Below, one piece after another: positions 61,691 through 64,000 of a stretch of 64,000 nt of DNA. The notes below the pieces were generated by a model that saw only the letters and a list, made by a program, of their open reading frames with translations, had not been told where the DNA came from and did not search any database. Position numbers and translations under genes: made by a program. Origin of the DNA: Onchocerca volvulus (Eukaryota > Nematoda > Chromadorea > Rhabditida > Onchocercidae); the NCBI GenBank assembly GCA_000499405.2, contig HG738138.1, positions 15,764,554-15,828,553 on the forward strand, given 5' to 3'. How positions within the stretch are numbered: the first letter of the stretch is position 1; the number at the start of each line of letters is the position of its first letter.

Positions 61691-62719
61691 GAGTTCCATT
61701 GGCTCGGGTATCATTTGAAATGAATGGCGTTATTGTTTGTGTAAGTTGTTCATTAATTTATCTGTTTGTATTTTTGTTGACACGTAATTTCTCACACGGA
61801 ATTACGTGATTTCGTATATGTTTGTGGCTTTATAACATCTCGTATGTACATAATTACATACGCAGTTCAATCTTTCACATCAATGATCAAAATTCCACCA
61901 TCTATAGATGCTATATGATATCCCGCAAATCTACGATTACATCATGCTTATAATTACCTTATATTTCAATTATACTACATTACACCTGTGTTTCATATAG
62001 TCCAAGTCCAGCAATTCGTCGGTATATTTGAATTGCATTACGTAAAATTAAATTTCATACAGTCTACGCCACATAATTCGTCGTGCGTGCACGATTATAC
62101 GGCACTTTTGTGTGTGTATTTACTATCCAATGTTTCCATTTTTAACCTCTGTGACCTTTTCCGTACATAAATGAGCTGAAAGCAAGTTACTAATATGGTA
62201 AAATGTGCACTAAAGTATATTGAAACGTGAAATATGACGCAGAACTTCAACATTTATTATACCATATCATTAAATTAATGTTTGTGTATCGACTAATTTG
62301 TTGTATTAATAAATTTTAAATAAGCCATTTCCATGCTGTTACGAATGTTTCAGTTAATCAAACTTCAGTTATTTAAGAAAAATTTCATTTCATCGAAGAA
62401 AGTGAGCATTAGGAAAGACTTTCGAACTTAGAGTTTTTGAATGCTGATATCATCTCTCTTGCGTAAATTTTCTTTTTAGATTCAACGTTTCTTTTAAAAA
62501 CTATTACGGGAATTTTCTTATAGACAATACGATTATTGAATAATGTGAATGTTTACCAACTCTTTCTCAATATAGCACCTTTTTTTTGCATGTTTAACTT
62601 TTGTTTTGTAACAGTTTTCCGAAACTTCACAATTTCAGACAAAATACCTACTTCGAAATCCATTGTTTTATTTCGTTCAATTGAATTCACTGTCATCATC
62701 AACAAAAATAACAACTGAA
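61690..62719. other. Upstream region of the triokinase gene with short palindromes
   Basis: It contains CACGTAATT...AATTACGTG at 61,781-61,808, GTATGTA...TACATAC near 61,842-61,861, and a diverged repeat pair ending AATTCGTCG near 62,024 and 62,086. These could be promoter elements of the gene starting at 62,720 or relics of a mobile element. Confidence 0.45.
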
Positions 62720-63849
62720 ATGGAAACGGCAGTAGTAAAAAAGATGAATAAATTCATCAATAATGCTGATAGTGTCGTGGATGATAGTATCCGTGGATTA
62801 ATTCTTTCACATGACAGTTTGGCAACTTTAGATGTAAATCTTATTTATTCTTTTTCTCTTAATTTTTTTTATCAACTAAAAATGTAAATCTGTTAGCAGT
62901 AATGATTTGATGAGGAGATTGAAATGCTGAGCCTTTTTTTCAGGTTTCATTACATTATAATAAACGTTACGTTACCGGGAATATAGGTAATTTTATATTC
63001 ATTTACCAAAGGTAATGTCTTAAAAAGCTGAATGTAGAAGTTGTCAGTTTACACCATATTTTAAAGCTCTTTATGCATGCTTAGATAAATTTGATAAATT
63101 TCCCGGTTTCACTGCATTATAATAATTGTAATTTTTCTGTGATTGATTTATGCCTACATGTTTAGATTATTATTAGCATACTTTTTTTTTTTTTTTCAAT
63201 TCCAGTGTTGTCGTCGTGTAGTCCTTCGAGCTGATATTGATAAGCTGAAAGGAGGGAAACAGGTCACGTTACTTGCTGGTGGAGGTTCTGGACATGAGCC
63301 CTTTGCTGCAGGTATTGCTTTGAAAAATTCAATTTCAACAGAAAATTATAATTTTTAACATTGTTTCAGTTATAATAAAATTTATGCATCAGATGAGAAA
63401 AGACTCTTTTTTTCTCGAAATTTTTGATGAGAACTTCAAAAGTAATGGAAAAAGAATGGATCAAATCAGGCTAAAATTTTAGCTTAATCTTGATTTTGTA
63501 GGTTTTGTTGGAAAAGGTTTATTATCAGCTGCCGTTTGTGGAAATGTTTTTGCATCACCACCTACTTCGCATATAACGGCTGGCTTGAATGCTATTCGTA
63601 ACAGTTGTGAGTCAATAATTTATAAAAAAAAAAATTAAAAAAAAAAAAATGCTTGGGATTCAGGCAAATTGTTTATGAGCGATCAGTCTTCATCTTGCTT
63701 TGTCTGATGAACTTTAGTCTTATATTATATGAATCTTATTTTTATTTTATTTACCAGCTGGGATAGGAGTATTTGTTATCAATTACACTGGAGATCGACT
63801 TAATTTTGGTTTAGCTGTGGAACGATTCAATACAAGTCGAGGAAAAGAG
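62720..63849 (+). CDS. Triokinase / dihydroxyacetone kinase, N-terminal part (continues past window)
   Basis: Four exons in phase: 62720-62833, 63206-63311, 63502-63606, 63758-63849. The next donor, GAG|GTTTTTGG, leads out of the window. The encoded 139 residues match the start of the DhaK domain of animal triokinase/FMN cyclase (TKFC): KKMNKFINNADSVVDDSIRG, LILSHDSL, then LAGGGSGHEPFAAGFVGKGLL (GGGSGHEP substrate-loop motif), AVCGNVFASPPTS, and VINYTGDRLNFGLAVE with the NYTGD motif. The enzyme phosphorylates dihydroxyacetone and glyceraldehyde with ATP in the cytosol, feeding glycolysis. The active-site His that binds dihydroxyacetone covalently and the DhaL ATP-binding domain would lie beyond the window. 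The start is the Met in front of ETAVVKKMNKF; further in-frame Met codons upstream (from 62,663) do not match the family. Confidence 0.93.
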
Positions 63850-64000
63850 GTTTTTGGACTTGATCATATTTTATAGGTTTGCTGGAATCAGTGGTTCCAA
63901 ATAATAAAGAAAAATTTAGTTTGAGATATTAAACTTCATTTCAAAAATTAATAAGCCATGAACATGGTTTTCTAAGAGGGAACAAGATGCTAATAAATTT

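Overview
The window looks like nuclear chromosomal DNA from a nematode. It is very AT-rich, with long poly(A) and poly(T) runs. The genes are split into many small exons with short, T-rich acceptors (usually TTTCAG or TTTTAG) and GTAAG-type donors. The proteins are animal proteins (Notch ligand, HMG-box protein, lysosomal four-TM protein, triokinase). A clade III (spirurid or filarial-type) worm is my best guess; the species cannot be fixed from the sequence alone. No tRNA, rRNA, bacterial operon or CRISPR array was seen. All gene models were spliced by hand, by checking reading phase across each intron, so small exons or UTRs may be missing.

Layout. 1-3136: non-coding, with microsatellites. 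3137-6668, minus strand: two genes in the same direction, about 0.4 kb apart. The upstream one (5159-6668) is unrecognised; the downstream one (3137-4762) encodes a small protein with two HMG-box-like segments. 6669-12517: non-coding, ending in a less AT-rich block that may be a promoter. 12518-29170, plus strand: a 16-exon gene for a transmembrane Notch ligand. It has an N-terminal MNNL-like region, a DSL domain, four EGF repeats, a Jagged/Serrate-style cysteine-rich (VWC-like) region, a TM helix and a cytoplasmic tail. 29171-34390: non-coding.

34.5-41.35 kb: an imperfect palindrome of almost 7 kb. Each arm carries one copy of a small secreted-protein gene starting MAKRFLL, and the two genes point away from each other. 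One copy has acquired a 21-bp tandem repeat with a frame shift; the other is glycine-rich and frame-broken. The loop holds a possible two-exon gene for a 42-residue secreted peptide. 42.7-45.06 kb: a decayed Helitron (PIF1-type helicase pseudogene) that ends in three tandem hairpins, the last followed by CTAG|T.

46.1 kb: a first exon resembling the CFAP36 BART-like N terminus. 51,356-58,207, plus strand: a 9-exon gene for a four-TM LAPTM-like protein with a long polar tail. 59.8-61.5 kb: a decayed coiled-coil gene. Several of its stops can each be explained by one C-to-T change in a CAA, CAG or CGA codon. 62,720 to the window end: the first four exons of triokinase/dihydroxyacetone kinase, truncated by the window edge.

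The intact genes are unrelated housekeeping or signalling genes and do not form one pathway. The most unusual items are the Jagged-type nematode ligand with a probable GC-AG intron, the palindromic divergent gene pair, and the triple Helitron terminus.
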